Assembly: GCA_949291395.1 (NCBI GenBank)
Contig: CASEVW010000063.1
Span: 1 to 47,757, forward strand
DNA: 47,757 nucleotides
Direction: 5' to 3'
Source of the DNA: an uncultured Oscillospiraceae bacterium
GTDB lineage: Bacteria > Bacillota > Clostridia > Oscillospirales > Ruminococcaceae
Part shown: piece by piece, positions 7,559 through 14,488 of the stretch
Layout of the letters: each line of letters opens with the position of its first letter
Numbering within the stretch: position 1 is the first letter of the stretch
Made by a program: the position numbers and the translations under genes
The notes under the pieces: generated by a model
Seen by the model: only the letters and a program-made list of their open reading frames with translations
Database searches by the model: none
What the model was told of the DNA's origin: nothing

Positions 7559-8605
7559 ATGCCCACACTGCCCCCCATCGCGCCGGACCTGCTCTGCTGG
7601 TTCCGGCAGAACGCCCGCACCCTGCCTTTCCGTCAGGACCCCACCCCCTACCACATCTGGGTCAGCGAGATCATGTTACAGCAGACCCGTGTGGCCGCCG
7701 CCCTGGAATACTACGACCGGTGGATGAAGGCCCTGCCCACCATCCAGGACCTGGCCGACTGCCCGGAGGAAAAGCTGCACAAGCTGTGGGAGGGGCTGGG
7801 CTATTACAGCCGGGTGCGCAACCTGCAAAAGGCCGCCCGCTTGGTTTGCGAAGAATACGGCGGCCAGCTTCCCGGCGACTACCAAAAGCTGCTGGCGCTG
7901 CCGGGCATTGGGGAATACACCGCCGGGGCCATCGGCTCCATCGCTTTCGGCCTGCCGGTGCCCGCGGTGGACGGCAACGTGCTGCGGGTGTTCAGCCGCC
8001 TGTACAACGACGACCGGGACATCACCGACCCCAAGGTGAAAAAGGCTTTCACCGTTTGGGTGAAGGAACACCAGCCGGCGGACGCCCCCGGCCCCTACAA
8101 CGAGGCGCTGATGGAACTGGGGGCGCTGGTCTGCCTGCCCAATGGGGAGCCTTTGTGCGACGCCTGCCCCCTGGCCCACCTGTGCCGGGCGAGGGCGGCG
8201 GGCACCTGGCGGGAGCTGCCGGTGAAAAAGGCGGCCAAAGCCCGGCGCATCCAGCCGGTGACGGTGCTTTTGGTGGAGAGCGAAGCGGGCTTTTTGATCC
8301 AAAAGCGGCCCGCCAAGGGGCTGCTGGCGGGGCTGTGGCAGCCGCTGCTGTTTGAAGAGGCCCTCAGCTGGGAAAAAGCCGCCGGACGGCTGGCGAACCT
8401 GGGGCTTTCGGTGCAGCAGGGCCAGGCCCTGCCCCCGGCAAAGCATATTTTCAGCCACATCGAGTGGCATATGTCCGGCTGGCGGGCCAGCGCCCCCGCC
8501 CTGCCCCTGCCGGAAGGATACGTTTGGGCCAGCGGCGAACAGCTTGCCAGCGAATACGCCCTGCCCGGCGCTTTCAAGGCCTACAAGCCGCTGATGGGCG
8601 GGTAA
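7559..8605 (+). CDS. mutY: A/G-specific adenine glycosylase MutY
   Basis: A 348-residue protein that removes adenine mispaired with 8-oxoguanine. Seen in order: the HhH glycosylase core with catalytic E37 (EIMLQQTR), the hairpin LPGIGEYTAGAI, catalytic D138 (VDGNV), an iron-sulphur cluster motif C-x7-C-x2-C-x5-C near residues 198-215, and a C-terminal NUDIX-like domain (about 235-348) that recognises 8-oxoG. The spacing of the first two cysteines is seven residues rather than the six of E. coli. The ATG at 7559 follows AGGAGA by 8 bases, so the long upstream extension of this frame is not coding. It is divergent from the GntR exporter operon. Confidence 0.95.
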   Translation: MPTLPPIAPDLLCWFRQNARTLPFRQDPTPYHIWVSEIMLQQTRVAAALEYYDRWMKALPTIQDLADCPEEKLHKLWEGLGYYSRVRNLQKAARLVCEEYGGQLPGDYQKLLALPGIGEYTAGAIGSIAFGLPVPAVDGNVLRVFSRLYNDDRDITDPKVKKAFTVWVKEHQPADAPGPYNEALMELGALVCLPNGEPLCDACPLAHLCRARAAGTWRELPVKKAAKARRIQPVTVLLVESEAGFLIQKRPAKGLLAGLWQPLLFEEALSWEKAAGRLANLGLSVQQGQALPPAKHIFSHIEWHMSGWRASAPALPLPEGYVWASGEQLASEYALPGAFKAYKPLMGG

Positions 8606-8644
8606 GGCCAAGGCCGGGCGAGGGCCATTGTTCACAAATTTGTA

Positions 8645-8673
8645 TTGTATTCTTGCCCTTGGCGGGATATAAT
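8645..8673 (+). promoter_or_regulatory. Sigma-A-type promoter of the 74-residue membrane protein
   Basis: -35 TTGTAT (8645-8650), 17-bp spacer, perfect -10 TATAAT (8668-8673). The leader of about 120 bases to the ATG at 8804 is GC-rich but shows no recognised element. Confidence 0.65.
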
Positions 8674-8803
8674 AAGGCTATATCATACGAACCGCAGCCG
8701 GGAACAGGGCCCGGGGCGGCGGCACGCCGCTTTGCCCGCACCCGGCTTTGGCGCAGGCTCTTTTGTTGCAGGGGCCGCGCACTAAAAAAGGAGGAATATT
8801 ATC

Positions 8804-9028
8804 ATGAAGCATTCTACCTTTGTTGCCATCCTGCTGTTTTTGGCAAGCGCCGTGGGCGCGCTGACCGCCGCCTGGCTGTATATCCGCCGCCGGGAAAAGG
8901 AGCTGGACGAATACGAGCAGCTGCTGTTCAGCGAGGACTTTGACGAAGAGCCCGCCAGCGCTGACGAGCCCGCCCCCGCCCCGGAGGCCGAGCCTGCCGA
9001 GCCCCTGACCGAGGACGCCGCCGAGTAA
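8804..9028 (+). CDS. Small single-span membrane protein with acidic tail
   Basis: A 74-residue protein with one N-terminal membrane helix (about 5-27, followed by RRR, so the tail should face the cytoplasm) and a C-terminal half dominated by Glu, Asp, Ala and Pro. A perfect AAGGAGG lies 9 bases before the ATG, and the gene has its own promoter and a terminator, so it is expressed as a single gene. I recognise no family. The layout fits small scaffold or regulatory membrane proteins, but nothing in the sequence fixes the role. Confidence 0.75.
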   Translation: MKHSTFVAILLFLASAVGALTAAWLYIRRREKELDEYEQLLFSEDFDEEPASADEPAPAPEAEPAEPLTEDAAE

Positions 9029-9046
9029 GTTGCATTACTAAAGAAA

Positions 9047-9081
9047 AGAGCTGACGGAACGATCCGCCAGCTCTTTTTTTG
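9047..9081. terminator. Bidirectional terminator between convergent genes
   Basis: A 12-bp stem with one mismatch pairs 9047-9058 with 9063-9074 around a 4-base loop. TTTTTTT follows on the plus strand, and TTTTCTTT on the minus strand. It serves both the small membrane protein and the oxidase homologue. Confidence 0.85.
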
Positions 9082-9095
9082 TTTTGCCAGAAGTT

Positions 9096-10115
9096 TCAGC
9101 CCTGGAACAGCATCTCCCGGCTGATCTCGGCCAGGCTGTGCACGCCGCACATGGCCATGGTGTCCTGCAATTCAGCTTTCAGCTTCTGGGTGAGCAGAGC
9201 CACACCCTCGGCCCCGCCGCCGTACACGGAAGTCACATAGGGGCGGGCCAGCATCACAGCGTCCGCGCCCAGGGCCAGGGCCTTGCACACGTCCACGCCG
9301 TTGCGGATGCCGCCGTCCACCAGGATCATCATTTTGCCTTTCACCGCGTCTGCAATGGCGGGCAGCACCTGGGCCGTGGGGGGCACGCCGTCCTGCACAC
9401 GGCCGCCATGGTTGGACACCACGATGCCCGCCGCGCCGGCTTCCAGGGCTTTCAATGCCCCTTTCACCGTCATCACGCCCTTTACAAGAAAGGGCACCTG
9501 GGCGTATTCCACGATCTCCCGCAGCTCCTGGGTGGTCTTGGGCCCGGCGGGCGGGTTCAGCCCCTTCAGGAAGGGCAGGCCCGCGGCGTCGATGTCCATG
9601 GCGAACACCTTCGCCCCGCTGGCCTTGGCGGCGTCCAGCTTGGCAAAGAGGGTCTCCTTGTCCCAGGGCTTCACGGTGGGGATGCCCCGGCCCCCGGCCG
9701 CGCCGATGGCCTGGGAGGCGGCGGCAAACACCGCCGGGTCCACCCCGTCGCCGGTGAAGGCGGCGATGCCCGCTTCGGCGCAGGCGGGCACCAGGATCTG
9801 GTTGTATTCCTGGTCGGTGTATTTCTCCCCGTAGTGCAGCTTCACCGCGCCCACCGGGGCGGCGAACACCGGCAGGTCGTAGGTCTGGCCGAAAAAGTTG
9901 AACCGGGTGTCCACCGGCTTGTTCTCGCAGATGGTGTCCATGTTCAAGAACACCTGCTGCCAGGCCTCGTAGTTGCGCACCGCCACGGTGCCGCTGCCCT
10001 TTGCGCCGGGGCCGGGCATGGTAGCCCCGCAGGCCTTGCCGTTGCACACCGGGCACACCTTACAGTAAGGGCCGCTGCAAGCCCGGGCGGCGGCCAGCAT
10101 CTCCTGATATGTCAT
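9096..10115 (-). CDS. FMN-dependent alpha-hydroxy-acid oxidase/dehydrogenase homologue with Cys-rich N-terminus
   Basis: A 339-residue TIM-barrel flavoprotein of the lactate/glycolate oxidase superfamily. Seen: a catalytic-type SNHGGR segment (His-Gly-Gly-Arg), LVDGGIRNGVDVCKALALGADAVM split across the FMN phosphate site, and a conserved Lys in FLVKGVMT. Before the barrel, residues about 11-25 contain four cysteines (CSGPYCKVCPVC) plus a fifth shortly after, which could hold a metal centre. The ATG at 10115 follows AAGGAGGT by 8 bases, so the longer frame is not used. In an anaerobe, electron transfer to something other than oxygen is likely; that and the substrate are inference. Confidence 0.85.
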   Translation of the reverse strand: MTYQEMLAAARACSGPYCKVCPVCNGKACGATMPGPGAKGSGTVAVRNYEAWQQVFLNMDTICENKPVDTRFNFFGQTYDLPVFAAPVGAVKLHYGEKYTDQEYNQILVPACAEAGIAAFTGDGVDPAVFAAASQAIGAAGGRGIPTVKPWDKETLFAKLDAAKASGAKVFAMDIDAAGLPFLKGLNPPAGPKTTQELREIVEYAQVPFLVKGVMTVKGALKALEAGAAGIVVSNHGGRVQDGVPPTAQVLPAIADAVKGKMMILVDGGIRNGVDVCKALALGADAVMLARPYVTSVYGGGAEGVALLTQKLKAELQDTMAMCGVHSLAEISREMLFQG

Positions 10116-10138
10116 AACGCATACCTCCTTTTGCTTGT

Positions 10139-10168
10139 ATTCTAGCCCCGGGGGACGGGGGCTGTCAA
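10139..10168 (-). promoter_or_regulatory. Sigma-A-type promoter of the hydroxy-acid oxidase homologue
   Basis: On the minus strand: perfect -35 TTGACA (10163-10168), 18-bp C/G-rich spacer, -10 TAGAAT (10139-10144). The binding site AAGGAGG begins only about 10 bases after the -10, so the leader is very short. Confidence 0.7.
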
Positions 10169-10243
10169 GAAAAGCGTGTCTTACGAAAAAACGGTCTGCC
10201 AGGTCGAGGTTTGTCAAAATTTATCGCAACATAATCTTAAATA

Positions 10244-10252
10244 TGCTATAAT
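10244..10252 (+). promoter_or_regulatory. Extended -10 promoter of the M23-like gene pair
   Basis: TGCTATAAT is a perfect extended -10 element, about 90 bases before the first M23-like gene. No good -35 is present, which extended -10 promoters can tolerate. Confidence 0.55.
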
Positions 10253-10340
10253 GGCCACAAAGCGGTCATTTCGCCTTTTGGCGGGGCGGCCCGTTTTTTA
10301 AACATTTGCCCCACCCCCGTTTTCCAAAGGAGGCGAAGCG

Positions 10341-11597
10341 ATGCGGCGGTTTTTTCTCTGGCTGTTCATGGTGATCTTATTCACCGGCGCCATCGTGGGC
10401 GGCAGCCTTGCGTTTTTATACTATCATATCGGCGAGGAGGACCTTCCTCCCAAGGCCCTGACCTTTGCGGGCCAGACGCTGGACAAGCCAGTGGGTTACC
10501 GGTGGAACGTGCCCATTTTGGGCGGCGTTGTCTGGCGGGAGCTGTATTACAGCCCGGGCCAGGCCATCCAGACCCTGGAGCCGGTGACCACCGGCCAGGC
10601 GGAGCTGGTCCTTGCCGAAGACATGACCGAGAGCGCCACCCGCCTGCAGCTGACCAATGAGGCGGGCGAGACGGTGTTCAGCGGCACTGCCGCCGAGTGG
10701 AAAGGCTTCACCTTCCCCCAAAACGGCGCGTACGAGCTGACCATCCAGGCCGGGCGGGAGGAGAGCGGCGCCCGCCCTGCCAAGGCCTACGGCTGGTATC
10801 AGTACCAGTGCCGCTTTGCGGTAGAGGCCCTGCCCCAGATCACCCTTTCCACCGAAGAAGCCCGCCAGGGTGACACGGTGGCGGTGTATCTGTCCGGCTT
10901 TTTGGGCGAAACGGGCGACGCTCCCGTGGCCGAGACCGACCTGGGCCAGATCTGGTTCCATCCCCTGGACACCGGCTGGATCGGCTACATCGGCATCCCC
11001 TACAACGCCCCCGGCGGCGAACACGCCATCACGGTGCAGCTGGGGGACGATGCGCTCTCCGCCAGCCTGAACGTGGGGGCCAGCAGCTATGACCGGCTGA
11101 CCCTGGGCACGCAGGACAATGCCACCGAGGAAGCCAACGCCCAGTTCCGCAACAAGATCTACGGCTTTTATTCCATGGGCAATGGCGAGCGGTGGTGGTC
11201 CGGCGGCTTTACCGCCCCGGTGGAGGGCAGCATATTCCAGCCCTACGGCGCATATCTTACCGCAGCGGACGGTACCAGCGCCGGGCAGTCTGCCAACCTG
11301 ACCTATCTGACCAGCGCGGGCAGCGAAGTGAAGGCTCCCGCCGGGGGCCGGGTGCTGCTGGCGGAAAACCTGCTGCTCACCGGCAACACCCTGGTCATCG
11401 ACCATGGCTGCGGGGTGAAGAGCTATCTGTATCACTTGCAGGACCTGGCCGTGGCCGTGGGCGACACGGTGCAGCAGGGCCAGGTGCTGGGCCACGGGGA
11501 GCAAAAGCTGATCTGGGAAGTGCGGGTCGGCAACAAGAGCGTGGACCCGGCCAAGCTGACCAAGACCACAGGCGGGCTGTTCTACCAGCCCCGATGA
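10341..11597 (+). CDS. Membrane-anchored LytM/M23-like protein lacking zinc ligands (first of pair)
   Basis: A 418-residue protein: membrane helix at about 4-29, an extracytoplasmic beta-rich middle (about 40-290) and a C-terminal M23/LytM-like fold (about 295-410). The fold is recognisable from SEVKAPAGGRVLLAEN, TLVIDHGCGVKSYLYHLQ and VGDTVQQGQVLG. However, the HxxxD of active M23 peptidases is replaced by an Asn/Thr segment, and the final HxH strand reads LIWEVR. Only the His of YHLQ remains. It is therefore probably not a peptidase but a binding or activator protein, as known for EnvC-type LytM factors. AAAGGAGG precedes the ATG. The next gene is a paralogue. Confidence 0.85.
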   Translation: MRRFFLWLFMVILFTGAIVGGSLAFLYYHIGEEDLPPKALTFAGQTLDKPVGYRWNVPILGGVVWRELYYSPGQAIQTLEPVTTGQAELVLAEDMTESATRLQLTNEAGETVFSGTAAEWKGFTFPQNGAYELTIQAGREESGARPAKAYGWYQYQCRFAVEALPQITLSTEEARQGDTVAVYLSGFLGETGDAPVAETDLGQIWFHPLDTGWIGYIGIPYNAPGGEHAITVQLGDDALSASLNVGASSYDRLTLGTQDNATEEANAQFRNKIYGFYSMGNGERWWSGGFTAPVEGSIFQPYGAYLTAADGTSAGQSANLTYLTSAGSEVKAPAGGRVLLAENLLLTGNTLVIDHGCGVKSYLYHLQDLAVAVGDTVQQGQVLGHGEQKLIWEVRVGNKSVDPAKLTKTTGGLFYQPR

Positions 11598-11636
11598 CCG
11601 CCGCAGCCTGCGGCAAACAGTTGTGAGGTGGAAGCA

Positions 11637-13250
11637 TTGAGTAAAAACAAGAAAAAGACCCCGGACGAGCCGGTCGTTCCCGCCGAGGCGGCACAGGAGC
11701 CGCTGGAGGAGACTACCCCGGACAAGCCGAAAGAGACCGCCCCCGAAGCCGGAGAGCAAGCGGACGGCGCAGCCGGCGGGGACGGCGTCCCGCCCCAGGA
11801 CGAAGCCCCCGAGGACGAGGCCCCCGAAGAATACGAGGAATACGACGGATCTTGGGAGGACGGCTGGGACGAAGACCCGGACGGCGCGTATGAATACGAG
11901 GACGAAGAGGAAGAGCCCCGCCGGAGCATCGGCGCGCGGCTGTTTTCCGCCTCGGCCTCCCTGTTGCGGTGGATCGTGCTGGTGGCGGTGCTGCTGGCGC
12001 TGCTGGTGGGCGGCGCGCTGTTCACCCTGTACCGGGGCGTTTCGGTGGAGGACCTGCCCCAGTACACCGTGACCTGGGCGGGCCAGACGCTGGAAGCCTC
12101 TGGCTACGACTGGGCCGTGCCGGTGACCGGCCGCTTTTTGGACCGGCATTTCCACAAGCCTGTCTCCGACACGCCCCAGACCCTGGAACTGGTGGAGGAG
12201 AGCCATCCCCAGCTGGTGCTGCCGGAATACACCAGCGCCCAGATGACCATCACCGACGCAGACGGCAACACCCTGTTTGAGGGCAGCGCCGCCGACTACG
12301 CCGATTTTTCCTTTGACCAAAACGGCACCTACACCGTCACCCTCACCCTGACCCGCACCCCCGCCGAGGGGGAATCCCGCCAGGCAGAGGGTTCTTACAC
12401 CTACCATTTCACCTTCCCGATGCAGGCAAAGCCCACCCTGACCCTCTCGGCCCAGGGCGTGGCCCAGGGCAGCGTGATCGGGGTGCGGCTCACCGGCGTG
12501 CTGGGGGATCTGCCCCCCACCCTCACCAGCGAGCTGGCCCAGCTGCCCTTTACCCAGTACCAGGGCGAGTGGATCGCCTTTTTGCCGGTGGACTACAACC
12601 AGATGGCGGGCGAATATGAGGTGAGCGCCACGGTGAACGGCCAGACCGTCACCGAGACGGTGAATGTGTACGGCCGCCAGCGCCGTGAGCTGGACACCTA
12701 CACCATCGACGGCACCTCCGCCATCCCCTATGTGGGCCGCCTGCCGGACAACATGGACTTTTTGTGGGAGATCAACGACCCGGACATCTACTGGACCGGC
12801 TCCTTCATCCAGCCGGTGCAGGGCAAGATCGCCCGGGATTACGCCGTGCTGGAATACACCGACCGGCTGGACCCCGCCGACCCGCTGAACGCGGCCATCC
12901 CGCCGGAGCTGATCGCGGATTACAACGCCAACATCGCCCCCCGGCGCAGCATCAACGTCACCCTCACCACCCCGGTGGGCAGTGAGGTGGTGGCCCCCGC
13001 CGCCGGCCGGGTGGTCTATGCGGCCACCAACGGCAGCCTGGGCCGGGTGGTGGTCATCGAGCACGGCTGCGGCGTGAAGAGCCTGTTCTACCTGCTGGGC
13101 CGCCGGGACGTGGACGAGGGGGATTTCGTCACCCAGGGCCAGCAGATCGGCACCACCCAGGGCCACGTGATCTGCGAGATGCGGGTGGGCGATATCCCGG
13201 TGAACCCTTGGGACGCCTGGCGCGGTTCCGGCGGGCTGTTCTTCCGGTGA
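11637..13250 (+). CDS. Membrane-anchored LytM/M23-like protein lacking zinc ligands (second of pair, acidic N-terminus)
   Basis: With the TTG start at 11637, which sits 8 bases after GAGG (11625-11628), the product has 537 residues; a GTG at 11628 would overlap its own binding site. The first about 95 residues are highly acidic and low in complexity and should be cytoplasmic. A membrane helix (about 108-130), a beta-rich region similar to its neighbour (both have TWAGQTLEA/TFAGQTLDK after the helix) and a degenerate M23 domain at the C-terminus follow. The zinc-site positions read NVTLTTP, LFYLLGR and VICEMRV, so no histidine ligand survives. It is 39 bases from the first gene and probably co-transcribed. 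The role may be control of a cell-wall hydrolase or divisome part; this is inference. Confidence 0.85.
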   Translation: MSKNKKKTPDEPVVPAEAAQEPLEETTPDKPKETAPEAGEQADGAAGGDGVPPQDEAPEDEAPEEYEEYDGSWEDGWDEDPDGAYEYEDEEEEPRRSIGARLFSASASLLRWIVLVAVLLALLVGGALFTLYRGVSVEDLPQYTVTWAGQTLEASGYDWAVPVTGRFLDRHFHKPVSDTPQTLELVEESHPQLVLPEYTSAQMTITDADGNTLFEGSAADYADFSFDQNGTYTVTLTLTRTPAEGESRQAEGSYTYHFTFPMQAKPTLTLSAQGVAQGSVIGVRLTGVLGDLPPTLTSELAQLPFTQYQGEWIAFLPVDYNQMAGEYEVSATVNGQTVTETVNVYGRQRRELDTYTIDGTSAIPYVGRLPDNMDFLWEINDPDIYWTGSFIQPVQGKIARDYAVLEYTDRLDPADPLNAAIPPELIADYNANIAPRRSINVTLTTPVGSEVVAPAAGRVVYAATNGSLGRVVVIEHGCGVKSLFYLLGRRDVDEGDFVTQGQQIGTTQGHVICEMRVGDIPVNPWDAWRGSGGLFFR

Positions 13251-13295
13251 TCCCACCACCTTCCGGGCATCGTCCCGGCAAAACATGAGGTTTTT

Positions 13296-13835
13296 ATGGC
13301 AAGCAAGACCCGTTCTCTCACCTACACCGCCATGGGTGCGGTGCTCATCGCCCTGGGCGCCTGGATCAGCATCCCGGCCGCCGTGCCCTTCACCTTACAG
13401 ACCTTTGCGGTGTTTCTTGTTTTGGACCTGCTGGGCGGCAGGCGGGGCACCGCCGCCATCCTGGTGTACATCCTGCTGGGGCTGGTGGGCCTGCCGGTGT
13501 TCGCCGGATTCTCCGGTGGGCCGGGGGTGCTGCTGGGCCCCACCGGCGGCTACATTCTGGGCTTTCTGTTCACCGGCGGCGTCTACTGGCTGGCGGAACG
13601 GCTGCCCGCCGTCCGTCTGGCCTCCTGCGGGCTGGGCCTTGTGCTCTGCTACGCCTTCGGCTCGGCCTGGTTTTTGTGGACGGCGGCCCGGGGCGGCGCC
13701 GTTTACAGCCTGCACACCGTGCTGGGCCTGTGCGTTGCGCCCTTTGTGGTGCCGGATTGTTTGAAGCTGGCGGCGGCGCTGGCCGTGAGCCGCCGCCTGG
13801 CCGGCGCCCTGCGCCTGACCGGCCTGCAACACTAA
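13296..13835 (+). CDS. bioY: Biotin transporter substrate-binding subunit BioY
   Basis: A 179-residue hydrophobic protein with about six helices and the BioY pattern: an N-terminal ALGAWISIP, VPFTLQTFAVFL, ILLGLVGLPVFAGFSGG, and GPTGGYILGFL. BioY is the S component of an ECF-type vitamin transporter and binds biotin; it may work alone or with a shared energising module encoded elsewhere. A GAGG site lies a few bases before the ATG. It starts 45 bases after the M23-like pair and may be read through from it. I saw no BirA site or biotin synthesis gene nearby. Confidence 0.93.
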   Translation: MASKTRSLTYTAMGAVLIALGAWISIPAAVPFTLQTFAVFLVLDLLGGRRGTAAILVYILLGLVGLPVFAGFSGGPGVLLGPTGGYILGFLFTGGVYWLAERLPAVRLASCGLGLVLCYAFGSAWFLWTAARGGAVYSLHTVLGLCVAPFVVPDCLKLAAALAVSRRLAGALRLTGLQH

Positions 13836-13848
13836 AAAGCAAAACGAA

Positions 13849-13894
13849 AAAACGGGGCTGTTGCAAAATGGAAATTGCGCAACAGCCCCTTTTT
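13849..13894. terminator. Bidirectional terminator between bioY and tetR-like gene
   Basis: A perfect 11-bp stem pairs 13854-13864 with 13879-13889, followed by TTTTT on the plus strand. The A-rich left flank gives a T run on the minus strand, so it serves both convergent genes. Confidence 0.85.
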
Positions 13895-13909
13895 GGCAAA
13901 TGTGATTTT

Positions 13910-14443
13910 TTATTCCAGCGGCGAGACCTGGCCCATCATCAGATAGATCTGGTGGGCGATCTGGTCCAGCTGCTTTGTGTCCTCGTCGGTCCACTCCCGC
14001 AAAAGGCCCAGGATCGCCTGGGTGTGGTACCGCAGGATCAGCTTCAGCTCCCAGCGGGTGCGGCTGGGGAACAGCCCCTCCGCCTCGATGACCCGCTCAA
14101 AAAAGCGCATCATGTACTGGGTGAGCAGCCGTTCCAGCTCGTCCCGGTAGCTGCCGTTCATCCCTTTTTTCACATAGGGCGCGGCATTGATGGCCATCTG
14201 CAAAAAATAGCGCAGCCCCTCTTCCAGGTCGTCCAGGTCCTGGGTCTTTTGCAGCATGCGGTCGCTCTCCCGCTCCAGCACCCAGGCCACCAGCTCGGGG
14301 ATGTCCGCAAAATGGTAATAAAAGGCCTGCCGGGTGATCTGGCATTCCTCCACGATGTCCTTCACCGTGAGCTTTTTCACCTGTTTCTGCGTCAGCAGCC
14401 GGTGGGCTGCCTGGGCGATGGTCTCTTTCATGTCCACTGGCAT
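13910..14443 (-). CDS. TetR/AcrR-family transcriptional regulator
   Basis: A 177-residue protein with a TetR helix-turn-helix at about residues 5-50 (KKLTVKDIVEECQITRQAFYYHF) and an all-helical ligand domain after it, ending with a TetR_C_7-like arrangement seen in DhaS-type regulators. The ATG at 14443 is chosen because GGAGG sits 9 bases before it; an earlier ATG at 14464 overlaps that site. It lies 45 bases downstream of the AAA+ gene on the same strand and may share its transcript. No operator or efflux gene adjacent to it tells the ligand. Confidence 0.9.
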   Translation of the reverse strand: MPVDMKETIAQAAHRLLTQKQVKKLTVKDIVEECQITRQAFYYHFADIPELVAWVLERESDRMLQKTQDLDDLEEGLRYFLQMAINAAPYVKKGMNGSYRDELERLLTQYMMRFFERVIEAEGLFPSRTRWELKLILRYHTQAILGLLREWTDEDTKQLDQIAHQIYLMMGQVSPLE

Positions 14444-14488
14444 GGCGTTTATCCTCCGCCGCAAAACGCGGCCCTTTCTTCTTCCTTG

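Noticed and set aside
10416-13286. 956-residue minus-strand open frame
   Set aside because: It is antisense to both M23-like genes, which have membrane helices, recognisable folds and ribosome binding sites. The frame is a by-product of high GC.
13251-13295. Possible BirA operator before bioY
   Set aside because: The 45-base gap contains no TTGTnAAC-type inverted repeat.
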